Virus record (IMG/VR): IMGVR_UViG_3300047552_000480
Location: 1 to 21,427 of that record
Length of the DNA stretch: 21,427 bases
Source: a virus
Strand: one strand, 5' to 3'
Positions 7,925 through 15,369 of the stretch are shown here, piece by piece (positions within the stretch are counted from its first letter, which is position 1; the number at the start of each line of letters is the position of its first letter). Below the pieces are notes generated by a model. The model searched no databases. It saw only the letters and a list, made by a program, of their open reading frames with translations, and had not been told where the DNA came from. A program made the position numbers and the translations under genes.

Positions 7925-8289
7925 CACACACTCCAAACATGTTGAACCATACCGATACCAATAGTTTTGATACCAGTTGCCGTCAAGGCGTACACACAGC
8001 CGTGGCCAACAATAGCCATGCAATTGTGCGGGAATTTTAGCAGAGCTACATCCCCTTCCTTGAATGTTTTCGCTGGTGTGCCTAGAACCTGCAGCGCAGC
8101 CTGCTCCATACTTCCGTAGGACTTGATTACGCGGGCAGCGTCCCCGGCACTATGCCAGCGTGTTAACTTCAGGGTGTGGTTAACGCCGGTTCGGTTTTCG
8201 ACCCAACGAGAGGCGAAAAGAGCGCAGTCGTCTACACCCCATTTAAACGGTCGGCTGCTGTACGAATCTAGGTACTGTTGTAGCGTCAT
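7924..8289 (-). CDS. DUF6950/NlpC-P60-like tail-tip assembly protein
   Basis: A 121-aa protein. The N-terminal motif FKWGVDDCALFAS carries the predicted nucleophile C22. Later come a short strand-rich domain (EGDVALLKF) and the histidine-bearing motif AIVGHGCVYAL. This matches the DUF6950 family found between DUF2163-like and J-like genes in siphoviruses, in the place of lambda K. The family is related to NlpC/P60 peptidases and may act in tail-tip assembly or local cell-wall hydrolysis. The start ATG overlaps the previous stop by 4 nt, and the stop overlaps the J-like start by 1 nt. Confidence 0.8.
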   Translation of the reverse strand: MTLQQYLDSYSSRPFKWGVDDCALFASRWVENRTGVNHTLKLTRWHSAGDAARVIKSYGSMEQAALQVLGTPAKTFKEGDVALLKFPHNCMAIVGHGCVYALTATGIKTIGIGMVQHVWSV

Positions 8290-8861
8290 ACTTCCTGCAT
8301 TTTCTTAGATAGCCAGACCTGCGGATTAGCTATAAGGTCGGCTTGATACTGGAAACCAAGGTCTGTAGACAGTACAAGTTTTTGCTGGTCTGCATTTGTC
8401 CTAAGACCGGAGGCTCTAGCCAGCTTCTCGCTCATAGGGTAGCAGCGGACAGAAACGGTGCCACCGCTAGATGTGTAGGTGATAGCCATAGTGTCCATGT
8501 AGCCAGACCACACAGCGATTGGGTCGTCAATCAAGGCTCCGTTGCTCATTGGGCACATGTAGATGGACGCAGTTCGACCACGATAGGCCTCGGCCTCTCC
8601 CATTGCCAGAGCCAGAATAGTCGCATTTGCAGCGTTGAGATTCATATCGATTGCGCTGGTATCTAGCTTTTCGCTGTCCTGCACATCACTGATACTAGCC
8701 AGGTTTCCAAGCCCCGTCCACGTATAGCCGCCCCATACAAGGTCGTGGTTCCAGCTTGTAACACGTACGGCACCACCGGAGAAATCCAAGTATGCAAACA
8801 AAGCCATAGCAAAGCTACGGCTCTCAAGCGCTGTCTGTTGCCCAGTCGTTACTGTAATCAT
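8286..8861 (-). CDS. DUF2163-like minor tail / tail-hub protein
   Basis: A 191-aa protein with the features of phage DUF2163-type tail proteins. The N-terminal strand region has FAYLDFSGGAVRVTSWNHDLVWGG…YTWTGLGNL. A middle segment reads AIDMNLNAANATILALA and is followed by YRGRTASIYM. A C-terminal part follows (CYPMSEKLARASGLRTN). These proteins build the distal tail hub between the Dit ring and the tip. The gene overlaps both neighbours by 4 nt (ATGA type), which supports stoichiometric co-translation. The family is recognised by eye from sequence pattern and gene order. Confidence 0.75.
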   Translation of the reverse strand: MITVTTGQQTALESRSFAMALFAYLDFSGGAVRVTSWNHDLVWGGYTWTGLGNLASISDVQDSEKLDTSAIDMNLNAANATILALAMGEAEAYRGRTASIYMCPMSNGALIDDPIAVWSGYMDTMAITYTSSGGTVSVRCYPMSEKLARASGLRTNADQQKLVLSTDLGFQYQADLIANPQVWLSKKMQEV

Positions 8862-9478
8862 GGGCGTACATCCTCAAGCAGGTCTAGGGACATACCATCA
8901 GCTATAACAGTTGTATAGTCCCAGCCGACTATATTTACCTGTTGCCTAAATAGGGCTTTTGGTTTATCGTACGTGATAGAAGTTCCTGCTGTCATGCTGT
9001 TTCTAAGAGCAGGGTAAACACTTACCGTAGCCGTAGAAGCACCAAAAGTAGCGTCAGCCATGACCATGACCACCTGCTTAGTGATGCCGCTTCCAAACCC
9101 AATCATATCCCCCTGCTTAAAGGTCTTACCTGAAGGACTTGCGGTAGCAGCAATGACAATAGAAGTAGCTCCTGCTGACGCAGTGGAGTTGAACGTAAGG
9201 ACGTGACCACCTGTGCCAATAGTCCCTTTCGGGGTTGGTCTACCGATGTCCCACAACTCAAGTTGGTTTCGACTTCCGTCGAGTTGCATAAGCAGTGCCT
9301 TATATGGTCCGGAGTCGGTTTCCCCTACTGTTTCAAACGTCAAGGCGACTTTCCACAGTGGTGCGATGGGGCTAATCGACTGGACGCCAAAAGCCCCTCG
9401 CATGGTAATGTCCTGATCGTATCGCTCCCAGCGCATAGAGCGAACTAGGAGCGTTGTAGGAAACGTGATGACTGCCAT
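8858..9478 (-). CDS. Distal-tail (Dit)-like minor tail protein
   Basis: A 206-aa beta-rich protein. It begins with a strand region containing RWERYDQDITMRGAFGVQS. The middle (TSIVIAATASPSGKTFKQGDMIGFG) and the end (TAGTSITYDKPKALFRQQVN) resemble small beta-barrel structural domains of phage minor tail proteins. It lies directly after the tape measure, the usual place for the distal tail protein. The start overlaps the tape-measure stop by 1 nt (TAATG) and the end overlaps the DUF2163-like gene by 4 nt. The structural role is reliable. The Dit assignment comes mainly from position. Confidence 0.6.
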   Translation of the reverse strand: MAVITFPTTLLVRSMRWERYDQDITMRGAFGVQSISPIAPLWKVALTFETVGETDSGPYKALLMQLDGSRNQLELWDIGRPTPKGTIGTGGHVLTFNSTASAGATSIVIAATASPSGKTFKQGDMIGFGSGITKQVVMVMADATFGASTATVSVYPALRNSMTAGTSITYDKPKALFRQQVNIVGWDYTTVIADGMSLDLLEDVRP

Positions 9479-12400
9479 TAGATAGCCCCAGCTTGTTGCA
9501 GTTGATCCACGAGTTTAGCATTTCCAGCAGCCACCGCACGCTGAACAAGTGCCATAACTTGCGCCTGATCGGCCCTCGAATCGACGTGAATTTGTGGTGA
9601 AAACACAACAGTAGCACCAAGTCGGTTAGCCGGTGTGATATTTCCACCCTGCCCCCCTGTCATCAGGTAGTCTTTACCTCCGACAGACAGCATCTCCATG
9701 CCGCTCTCGTTTACGCGATAGCCGCTATACGGGTTGATGGTTCCGCCAGACGCCTTGCCAAGCAGACTAGCTAAATCAAATTCCCAGCTATTGAAACTAT
9801 CAATGGTCGGAATAGAAGGAGACGAGACACCGCTGCGCCCAGTAGACCAATTGAAGAGTCCTTGAAGACTGCTCTTACCAAATGCTGTATCAATAGCGCT
9901 TTCAAGCATGATCTTGAACGGACGCTCGATCAGTACCTGCTGTAAGTAGTTACGCAGTTTCTTTCCACCTTCAGCACCACCTTGGAAGATAGCCGTGCTA
10001 ACTGCGTCAGATAGTGTACCTTTAAACTCGTCAGCAAACTTTTTGTACTCTTCATCAAGAGAAGCCTTGAAGGCGCCAGCCGACTTATCAGCAGCAAACC
10101 TTGACGCATTGTTGCGCAGGCGGTCAAGAGACTCGCTAGCTTTGTTACGTAGCGTAGTGGCATTAGCATAGTTGTCTATAACCTCTGGGGAGAAGTCCCC
10201 AGCATCCATGCGCTTCTCCCACTTAGCTCTTTCAGCGTTAAGTTCCTCAACTACCCGCACGGCAGCAGAGATATTATCAGCCCATTGCTTAATCGCTTCA
10301 GCGCGTGCCTTCATGGCAGCAATCTCCTCTGGCTTCTTGCCGGCAAGCTGACCCATAGCCGCCTCTGACTCTGTAAGAGCCGATATAGCGTCTTCCAGTT
10401 TCTTTACGTCATCTCCTATAGTCTTTACCCCTTTACTTTGCTCCACAAGGTAGTCTGCTGATGACTTAATCATGCGGTTATTAATCTCCGCTGTCAGAGT
10501 CTCCGTCTCAGCCACACGTTTTTGCTCATTCATTTTCTTTGCGTGCATAAACGCACGCACTTCTAGCATGTGTGACTTGACCTTAGAGTCGTCTGTCTTT
10601 GCAATCTGGTCGTCTGTCAGCTTCAACCAAGCTTGTATGTTTTTCTCTCCAAACTCCTTACGGAGACGGTCATCCTCCTGTGCAAACTTGTTGACCTGCT
10701 CGGTATGCACCTGAGACATCAAGGCCGACTTGGCAGCCTCGTGCCTACGGATTTCCGCAAACTCTTCGTCAGCAAAATCAGCAGCAGACTTCAATCCAGC
10801 ATCATGCTGGGCCTTCAAAATCAGCATACGGTTCGTGTGCTGCCGATCCAGCACAGACGACATCTTGCTAAGCTGGTCGTTAGTCTCTTGCAGAAAGTTG
10901 GTATAGTCCTTTTGAGAATTTGCAAGTGAACGGAAGTCCGTCTTTGGCAACTTAGGACCGGTACTAGCTAGACTCTCGCGCTCAGCCTTTTCCTGTGCAG
11001 CCGCGAGCTTTGCTGCATAGGTCTTCCTAGACTCTAGGATCAGCATACTAGCCCCAAGTGCCGCCTGCTCAGACTCTAGCTCACGCAGTTTCTGCTGTGC
11101 CGCTTTTCTGGCAGCTTCTGTAGATGGGCCGTATACCCGGTCTTCTCTAAACGAAGGATCAGTGACACGCTTAGCCCTGTATGCTCCAGGTTCTGGAGGA
11201 CTATTGTCAGCTACTATCTTTTTCTGCTTGTCTATCTCTGCCTGCAGTTGTTGACCAGCAGTACGATTATTCATCTCCTTAACAGCAATCTCCTGTTGAA
11301 GTTCAAGCTGTTGCAGAGTGATGTTCTTACGGCGAGCTTCAGCCATCTTTTCTAGACGGCCAATCTCCTCGTCAAGCTTGTCGATAAGTGCTTTATTGCT
11401 TTGTGTAGCGAGTTCTGCAGACTTGTTCTTTGCCTTCTCAGCACTAAACGTAAAGATGTTCCATGCTGCGGCTGCAGCGCCAATCGCCAGAGCAAGTCCG
11501 GTAAGAATAGCTCCCCACGGTGTTGCGATAAACGCTCGGCTGAGGCCAACAGCAACCGCCATTGCTCCATTTACCCCGACAATAGCTTTATGGAAAGCCA
11601 AAGTTGAAGCTATTGCAGCACCGCCAAAGAGTGTAAGACCCTTCAGCGTCATATAGCCCAGCACGACAAGACTGAGAGCCTTACCCCACCGCATAGTTAC
11701 ATCAACCAGAGACATAACCACGTTAGCCAAACCAGCTACACTATCGCGGAAGTCCTGAGAGCGCAGGATTTCACGAAGACGTACGCTAAAATCTACGACA
11801 TATGGCTGTATCTCAGCAAAGGCGGATACCATCGCCGTACGGAAGGCGCTAGAGATGGCTAGCAACTGGTTCTGCGTGGTCAGAGACATCTCAGCAGCAG
11901 CAATGATGCTGAAGCCAGCGCTATTATTCAACTCAGCCTGAATCTTTTTATACGTATCTGCATACGTCATCAGAGCCTGTACGGGCACCTTGCCCATAGT
12001 CTCCTTGTCGTTTGCAAACTTACGAGCAAGCTCTTCGTTAGCTTGTTCAGTCTCAGTCTTGATGCGCTGGATCATCTCGATAGCGCCTTTTTCACCGCGC
12101 TCAGTAAAGATGTTTCTCAGAATATCAAACTTCTCAGGCCCCTTGAACTTATCAAGCCCACCGAGCACCTTGAGCATGATCCCATCAAGTGGGCGCATCT
12201 TGCCGCTAGCATCGATGATGTCAGTCATCTCCACGCCAAGCTTTTTAAGGGCAGCTACGGCTTTTGGTGTGCGACCAGTAAGATCGGCTAGCATGTTACG
12301 GAACGCCGTACCAGCCGCTGTACCTTGAATATTGACGTTAGACAGGGCAGCCAGAACAGTAGCAGACTCTTTTAGGGACACGCCATACTGGGTGTAAGCT

Positions 12401-14445
12401 ACTGAAGCTGTCTTAAACGCTTCACCCATAGTCTCCACACTAGACTTGCTAGTGGCAGCAGCGACAGAGATAATATCGGCTACGTAGCCATACTCAGAGG
12501 CGTTGTACTTAAAAGCTTGTGCAACCCCGGTCAGCACTTCAGAAGCTTTAGCGACCGTAGTATCACCAGCAGTAGCAAAATTAAGCACCGTGTTGATAGC
12601 CTCATACACCTGACCAGCATTCAAGCCGGCGAGTGACAAGGTTTTCATAGCCGTAGCGAGTTCAAGTGGGCCGTACTGGCTGCTGTACCCAAGGTCCAGC
12701 ATTTTCTTTGTAAGCTGGCCGACATCCTCCGATGTCTCGCGTGACAGCACGCGAATTTTCGTCATCTCGTGCTCAACGGCTGCGCCCTGCTGAACCATCA
12801 TCCGCAGAGAGTTAGACACCGCAGCACCGGCAAAGATCGGGGCCATCGCACCCCACGTCAGCCACAGCAGGTTGAAACCGGACGCCAAACCCCGTGCGGC
12901 GCTATGGGCGTAACCCATATCGTCACCGAGTTTCTTGAACTTGCCGTCGCTGTCTTTGAAGAGCGCAGTGATAGCGTCAAATACACCAGTCTTTTTTGTG
13001 GGCTGCTCGATTGGCTTTGCCATCTTGGCGTTGTACACAGAAAACTGACCCCAAACTTTCTCAGTGTCTAGTCCTGCTTTTCTTGCACTAGCGTGTATAT
13101 CCTTCCAATGACCAGTGATGCTGGCTTTAAGGCGCTCCATATCTTTGCTAGAAGGCATGCCGAAAGTAAACCTAATGTCGTCTTCAGACATAGGAGTAGC
13201 AGAGTTGGCTCTATTTTTTACCGTTTGCTCAGCCTCTTTTCTAAGTTGAGCCACGGCGGCAGTACCCCTGCGCAGAGACGCAGCGTACCCAGCATTCAAA
13301 GCCTTGATAGCCGCGTTTACTCGGTCATTCTTATCGGAGAACCACTCTAGGTACTTGCTGTACTCGCTATCAATCTCATCTTTGCTACCAGTTCTCTTTA
13401 CACGCTTAGCGTTGTAGGAAGAAAACTCCCCCCAAACTTTGTCAGTTTCAAGTCGGGCCTTACGAGCACTTGCGTGTACGTCTTTCCAGTGCCCTATGAT
13501 ACTAGCTTTTAGGCGTTCAAGCTCCGAGCGGGCCGGCATGCCAAGAGTAAAACGTATGTCGTCCTCGGACACCCCTGTAGCCGATGCAGCCCTATTTTTT
13601 ACGTTTTGCTCAGCTTCTTTACGAAGCTGTTTAGTGGTGTTGGTGCCAACTTTTAGCGAAGCCGCGTAATCCGCATTAATCCTTACCATCGCAGATTTAA
13701 CCGTAGCGTTCTTGTCAGAAAACCACTGCAAGTACCTCTTGTACTCGGCGTCAATTTCTTGCTTACTCTGCTCCTGCAACTCACGCGCCATATCCACATG
13801 ACTAGCCGCCCATGCTTTAGCAATCTTCTTGTGCGGTGCAGATAGTTTAGCCCCAGCTTCCATATACTGGTATAGGGCTTGCTCGCCGCGAGGTGTTACT
13901 TTGGCCTTGGGGTCGTGAAAGACCATAGCCTCATAAGCCTTGGTCATATCCTCACTGTACTTTTGAGCAATAGTCTTAGCACGGCGGCCAGAAGCCTCGG
14001 TAGCAGATGCTACACCGTCTGTCATGGTGGATGTAGCCGCCTTAACACGTTTAACGGCGTGATCAACAGGGGCATCCATCTTGGACACCATCTTCATAGC
14101 TTCTGCCGACACTACATTACCAGCATCCGACAGAATGGTCTTCATCGTAATAAAGGAAGCATTCAACTCCTTGTTGATGCGGTCAATCTCCTTAGCCGGC
14201 ACCTTACCCTTGGCGCTCTTAATCATGTCGTCTAGCGACAGATTCATCAGGCTGGCGATACGGCGAATCGAGTCCAGCGAGGATTGCTTACCAATGTTCT
14301 GGATTTCTTGCTGAACGCTGCGCAGACCGGCTTTGTTCATCGAGCCGAGCTTTGTCAGGGACTCCCCAAGGGAGTTCACCAGCGCAAGGGTGTTGGCTAG
14401 GCTTCGATCCGCTTTACCGCTGTCAATATCAAGTTCAAGGCTCAT
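9478..14445 (-). CDS. Tape-measure protein
   Basis: A 1655-aa protein with the TP901-type tape-measure core at about residues 545-800 (TKKMLDLGYSSQYG, LATAMKTLSLAGLNAG, GTAAGTAFRNMLADLTGRTP). A hydrophobic region at about 920-1000 includes LTGLALAIGAAAAAW, and long helical arms follow. The C-terminal motif VNESGMEMLSVGGKDYLMTG is seen in many such proteins. It sets tail length inside the tube and is ejected with the DNA. At roughly 0.15 nm per residue the tail would be near 250 nm, an estimate from length only. The N-terminal part has a 127-residue tandem repeat. The ribosome site is weak (GGGTG close to ATG), and a terminator plus a candidate promoter lie just upstream. Confidence 0.95.
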   Translation of the reverse strand: MSLELDIDSGKADRSLANTLALVNSLGESLTKLGSMNKAGLRSVQQEIQNIGKQSSLDSIRRIASLMNLSLDDMIKSAKGKVPAKEIDRINKELNASFITMKTILSDAGNVVSAEAMKMVSKMDAPVDHAVKRVKAATSTMTDGVASATEASGRRAKTIAQKYSEDMTKAYEAMVFHDPKAKVTPRGEQALYQYMEAGAKLSAPHKKIAKAWAASHVDMARELQEQSKQEIDAEYKRYLQWFSDKNATVKSAMVRINADYAASLKVGTNTTKQLRKEAEQNVKNRAASATGVSEDDIRFTLGMPARSELERLKASIIGHWKDVHASARKARLETDKVWGEFSSYNAKRVKRTGSKDEIDSEYSKYLEWFSDKNDRVNAAIKALNAGYAASLRRGTAAVAQLRKEAEQTVKNRANSATPMSEDDIRFTFGMPSSKDMERLKASITGHWKDIHASARKAGLDTEKVWGQFSVYNAKMAKPIEQPTKKTGVFDAITALFKDSDGKFKKLGDDMGYAHSAARGLASGFNLLWLTWGAMAPIFAGAAVSNSLRMMVQQGAAVEHEMTKIRVLSRETSEDVGQLTKKMLDLGYSSQYGPLELATAMKTLSLAGLNAGQVYEAINTVLNFATAGDTTVAKASEVLTGVAQAFKYNASEYGYVADIISVAAATSKSSVETMGEAFKTASVAYTQYGVSLKESATVLAALSNVNIQGTAAGTAFRNMLADLTGRTPKAVAALKKLGVEMTDIIDASGKMRPLDGIMLKVLGGLDKFKGPEKFDILRNIFTERGEKGAIEMIQRIKTETEQANEELARKFANDKETMGKVPVQALMTYADTYKKIQAELNNSAGFSIIAAAEMSLTTQNQLLAISSAFRTAMVSAFAEIQPYVVDFSVRLREILRSQDFRDSVAGLANVVMSLVDVTMRWGKALSLVVLGYMTLKGLTLFGGAAIASTLAFHKAIVGVNGAMAVAVGLSRAFIATPWGAILTGLALAIGAAAAAWNIFTFSAEKAKNKSAELATQSNKALIDKLDEEIGRLEKMAEARRKNITLQQLELQQEIAVKEMNNRTAGQQLQAEIDKQKKIVADNSPPEPGAYRAKRVTDPSFREDRVYGPSTEAARKAAQQKLRELESEQAALGASMLILESRKTYAAKLAAAQEKAERESLASTGPKLPKTDFRSLANSQKDYTNFLQETNDQLSKMSSVLDRQHTNRMLILKAQHDAGLKSAADFADEEFAEIRRHEAAKSALMSQVHTEQVNKFAQEDDRLRKEFGEKNIQAWLKLTDDQIAKTDDSKVKSHMLEVRAFMHAKKMNEQKRVAETETLTAEINNRMIKSSADYLVEQSKGVKTIGDDVKKLEDAISALTESEAAMGQLAGKKPEEIAAMKARAEAIKQWADNISAAVRVVEELNAERAKWEKRMDAGDFSPEVIDNYANATTLRNKASESLDRLRNNASRFAADKSAGAFKASLDEEYKKFADEFKGTLSDAVSTAIFQGGAEGGKKLRNYLQQVLIERPFKIMLESAIDTAFGKSSLQGLFNWSTGRSGVSSPSIPTIDSFNSWEFDLASLLGKASGGTINPYSGYRVNESGMEMLSVGGKDYLMTGGQGGNITPANRLGATVVFSPQIHVDSRADQAQVMALVQRAVAAGNAKLVDQLQQAGAI
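13015..13761 (-). repeat. Two-copy tandem repeat (127-residue period) inside the tape measure
   Basis: Copy A is residues 229-350 (13761-13396) and copy B is 356-477 (13380-13015), each 122 residues and offset by exactly 381 nt. By eye about two thirds of residues match. Shared blocks are YAASL, QLRKEAEQ, SEDDIRFT, GHWKD, HASARKA and KVWG. The unit is helical and charged. Copies have diverged at third positions and in the linker, so this is an old duplication. Confidence 0.9.
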
Positions 14446-14470
14446 GCTGCACCCGTTCAGAATTCCCTAA

Positions 14471-14479
14471 ATTCTACCA
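14471..14479 (-). promoter_or_regulatory. Candidate extended -10 promoter before the tape measure
   Basis: Read on the - strand the sequence is TGGTAGAAT: an extended -10 (TGn) followed by TAGAAT, five of six matches to TATAAT. No good -35 lies 16-18 nt upstream, where the terminator hairpin sits. Transcription would start about 18 nt before the tape-measure ATG. It would re-start transcription after the hairpin at 14493-14520. Confidence 0.35.
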
Positions 14480-14482
14480 AGC

Positions 14483-14520
14483 ACAAAACAAAAAAGCCAG
14501 CAACATGTGTTACTGGCTTT
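14483..14520 (-). terminator. Intrinsic terminator after the G/GT chaperone genes
   Basis: The arms AAAGCCAGCAACA (14493-14505) and TGTTACTGGCTTT (14508-14520) pair with one mismatch (13 positions). On the - strand the hairpin is followed by TTTTTTGTTTT, a proper U-tract. It lies 13-40 nt past the T-ORF stop and before the tape measure, so it would reduce read-through within the tail operon. Confidence 0.8.
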
Positions 14521-14532
14521 ATGTAGCAAAGC

Positions 14533-14871
14533 TTACTTTTTGGCGTCTTTTGCTTTTTGTCTCTTATACCACTCTTCCAAATATATGTCGTCTATCATCT
14601 TCATGTATTTGTAGAACTCATACTTATCTTCTACGCCAAAGAAGTCGCAATAAGCGGCGATGTCAGTCGTACTTATTGCGATTGGATACCCTTGGTCAGT
14701 TCTACGGTCCCTAGCAATCGAGTTATACTCGTCGTAGTACCATCCAAGAATGGGACCAAGCTCTGGCTTGTTGGCTATCGCCAACGGTAGAATGCCAGAG
14801 TCTGCTGCAAACTCCAGCAACATTGACTCGCTTGAGCCCCAGTCCAGAACCCAAAGGATGTAGTCCTTTAG
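14533..14871 (-). CDS. Tail assembly chaperone T extension, made as a GT fusion by -1 frameshift
   Basis: The frame is open from just after the slippery site of gene G to the stop at 14535-14533, giving 112 residues. It is in the -1 frame relative to G. Sixteen codons beginning CTA AAG GAC and reading LKDYILWVLDWGSSES precede its first internal ATG at 14823. That ATG has no clear ribosome site. The extension contains an aromatic, acidic segment (GWYYDEYNSIARD) and ends in a basic tail (WYKRQKAKDAKK). In lambda-like siphoviruses such GT fusions carry the tape measure to the tube during tail assembly. Position right before the tape measure and the slippery heptamer support this. A separate 96-aa protein from ATG 14823 is the alternative. 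Confidence 0.8.
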   Translation of the reverse strand, partial: LKDYILWVLDWGSSESMLLEFAADSGILPLAIANKPELGPILGWYYDEYNSIARDRRTDQGYPIAISTTDIAAYCDFFGVEDKYEFYKYMKMIDDIYLEEWYKRQKAKDAKK

Positions 14872-15281
14872 TTTTTTGCGTCTTCGGCCTCTTTAACAGC
14901 CTTGAACGTACTGAAGTCTTCTGCAAGCTCAGTAATTACTTCGCGGAATTTCGGCAGAGACAGGGCTTTCTTGGCAGCGTCCACGCTGTACTCAACAGGT
15001 TCGCCGCCCTTCTCCACAACCAGCTTGCCTTTCCAGCCAAGCAGGATAGTGTGGGCCATAACGTCAGCCAGAATTTCATTCGACTTCGTTTCAGCGGCAG
15101 CACTGCCGGTCTTCAGCAGTTTCTCGTGAGGCTTGTACAGCTTCACAAAGCGGGCGCGGTACTTGCGATTGCCCCACATGGCAATCAGAAATTCGGTTTC
15201 ACCGTAGGGCACCCAAACGCCATCTTCCTCGGAAGTGGCATCAGTGGCAAATTCGGCAAACAGGTCCATAGCAGCGGTCAT
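14868..15281 (-). CDS. Tail assembly chaperone G
   Basis: A 137-aa protein with the acidic, helical look of G-type chaperones (MTAAMDLFAEFATDATSEEDG at the start, FREVITELAEDFSTFKAVKEAEDAKN at the end). The start is set at ATG 15281 because TGGAG lies five bases upstream. A longer reading from 15338 would translate through the promoter-like region and has no ribosome site. G and its frameshift product GT keep the tape measure soluble and recruit tube subunits. It follows the tail-tube gene and precedes the tape measure, as is typical. A slippery A AAA AAC lies immediately before its stop. Confidence 0.85.
   Translation of the reverse strand: MTAAMDLFAEFATDATSEEDGVWVPYGETEFLIAMWGNRKYRARFVKLYKPHEKLLKTGSAAAETKSNEILADVMAHTILLGWKGKLVVEKGGEPVEYSVDAAKKALSLPKFREVITELAEDFSTFKAVKEAEDAKN
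14871..14877 (-). other. Programmed -1 ribosomal frameshift site (A AAA AAC) in gene G
   Basis: The - strand heptamer A AAA AAC fits the X XXY YYZ rule in the zero frame (GCA AAA AAC TAA) and sits directly before the G stop. A -1 slip continues as CTA AAG GAC TAC and runs in frame into the T ORF. A hairpin AAAGGA-CTACA-TCCTTT (14869-14853) follows almost at once. The spacer is only about one nucleotide, shorter than the usual 5-9. Confidence 0.85.
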
Positions 15282-15311
15282 GAGAACTCCAGAAGGGTTA
15301 ATGAAGCCTGT

Positions 15312-15340
15312 AGTATATAGCAACAAAAAAGCCCGCACAA
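15312..15340 (-). promoter_or_regulatory. Candidate promoter for the chaperone genes
   Basis: On the - strand, TTGTGC (15340-15335) and TATACT (15317-15312) are separated by 17 nt. The -10 matches five of six consensus bases and the -35 only three. The -35 overlaps the terminator hairpin. A start near 15305 would give a short leader to ATG 15281. Confidence 0.35.
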
Positions 15341-15348
15341 GGCGGGCT
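15325..15348 (-). terminator. Intrinsic terminator after the tail-tube gene
   Basis: On the - strand the stem AGCCCGC / GCGGGCT with a 5-nt loop (CTTGT) is followed by TTTTTTG. The stem is perfect and GC-rich. It begins about 22 nt beyond the tail-tube stop (15372-15370). Confidence 0.9.
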
Positions 15349-15369
15349 CTGTTGTTTCGTAGCTACGGT

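Noticed and set aside
7925-8023. Longer N-terminus of the J-like protein (33 extra residues from 8023)
   Set aside because: It lies wholly inside the DUF6950-like gene, with cysteine/tryptophan-rich sequence of a shadow frame. ATG 7924 gives the normal TGATG overlap.
14533-14823. Independent 96-aa gene from ATG 14823
   Set aside because: Not fully excluded, but no clear ribosome site is seen and the slippery site plus the open in-frame extension argue for a GT fusion.
15282-15338. Longer N-terminus of chaperone G (19 extra residues from 15338)
   Set aside because: It would start in the terminator-promoter region without a ribosome site. ATG 15281 has TGGAG at correct spacing.
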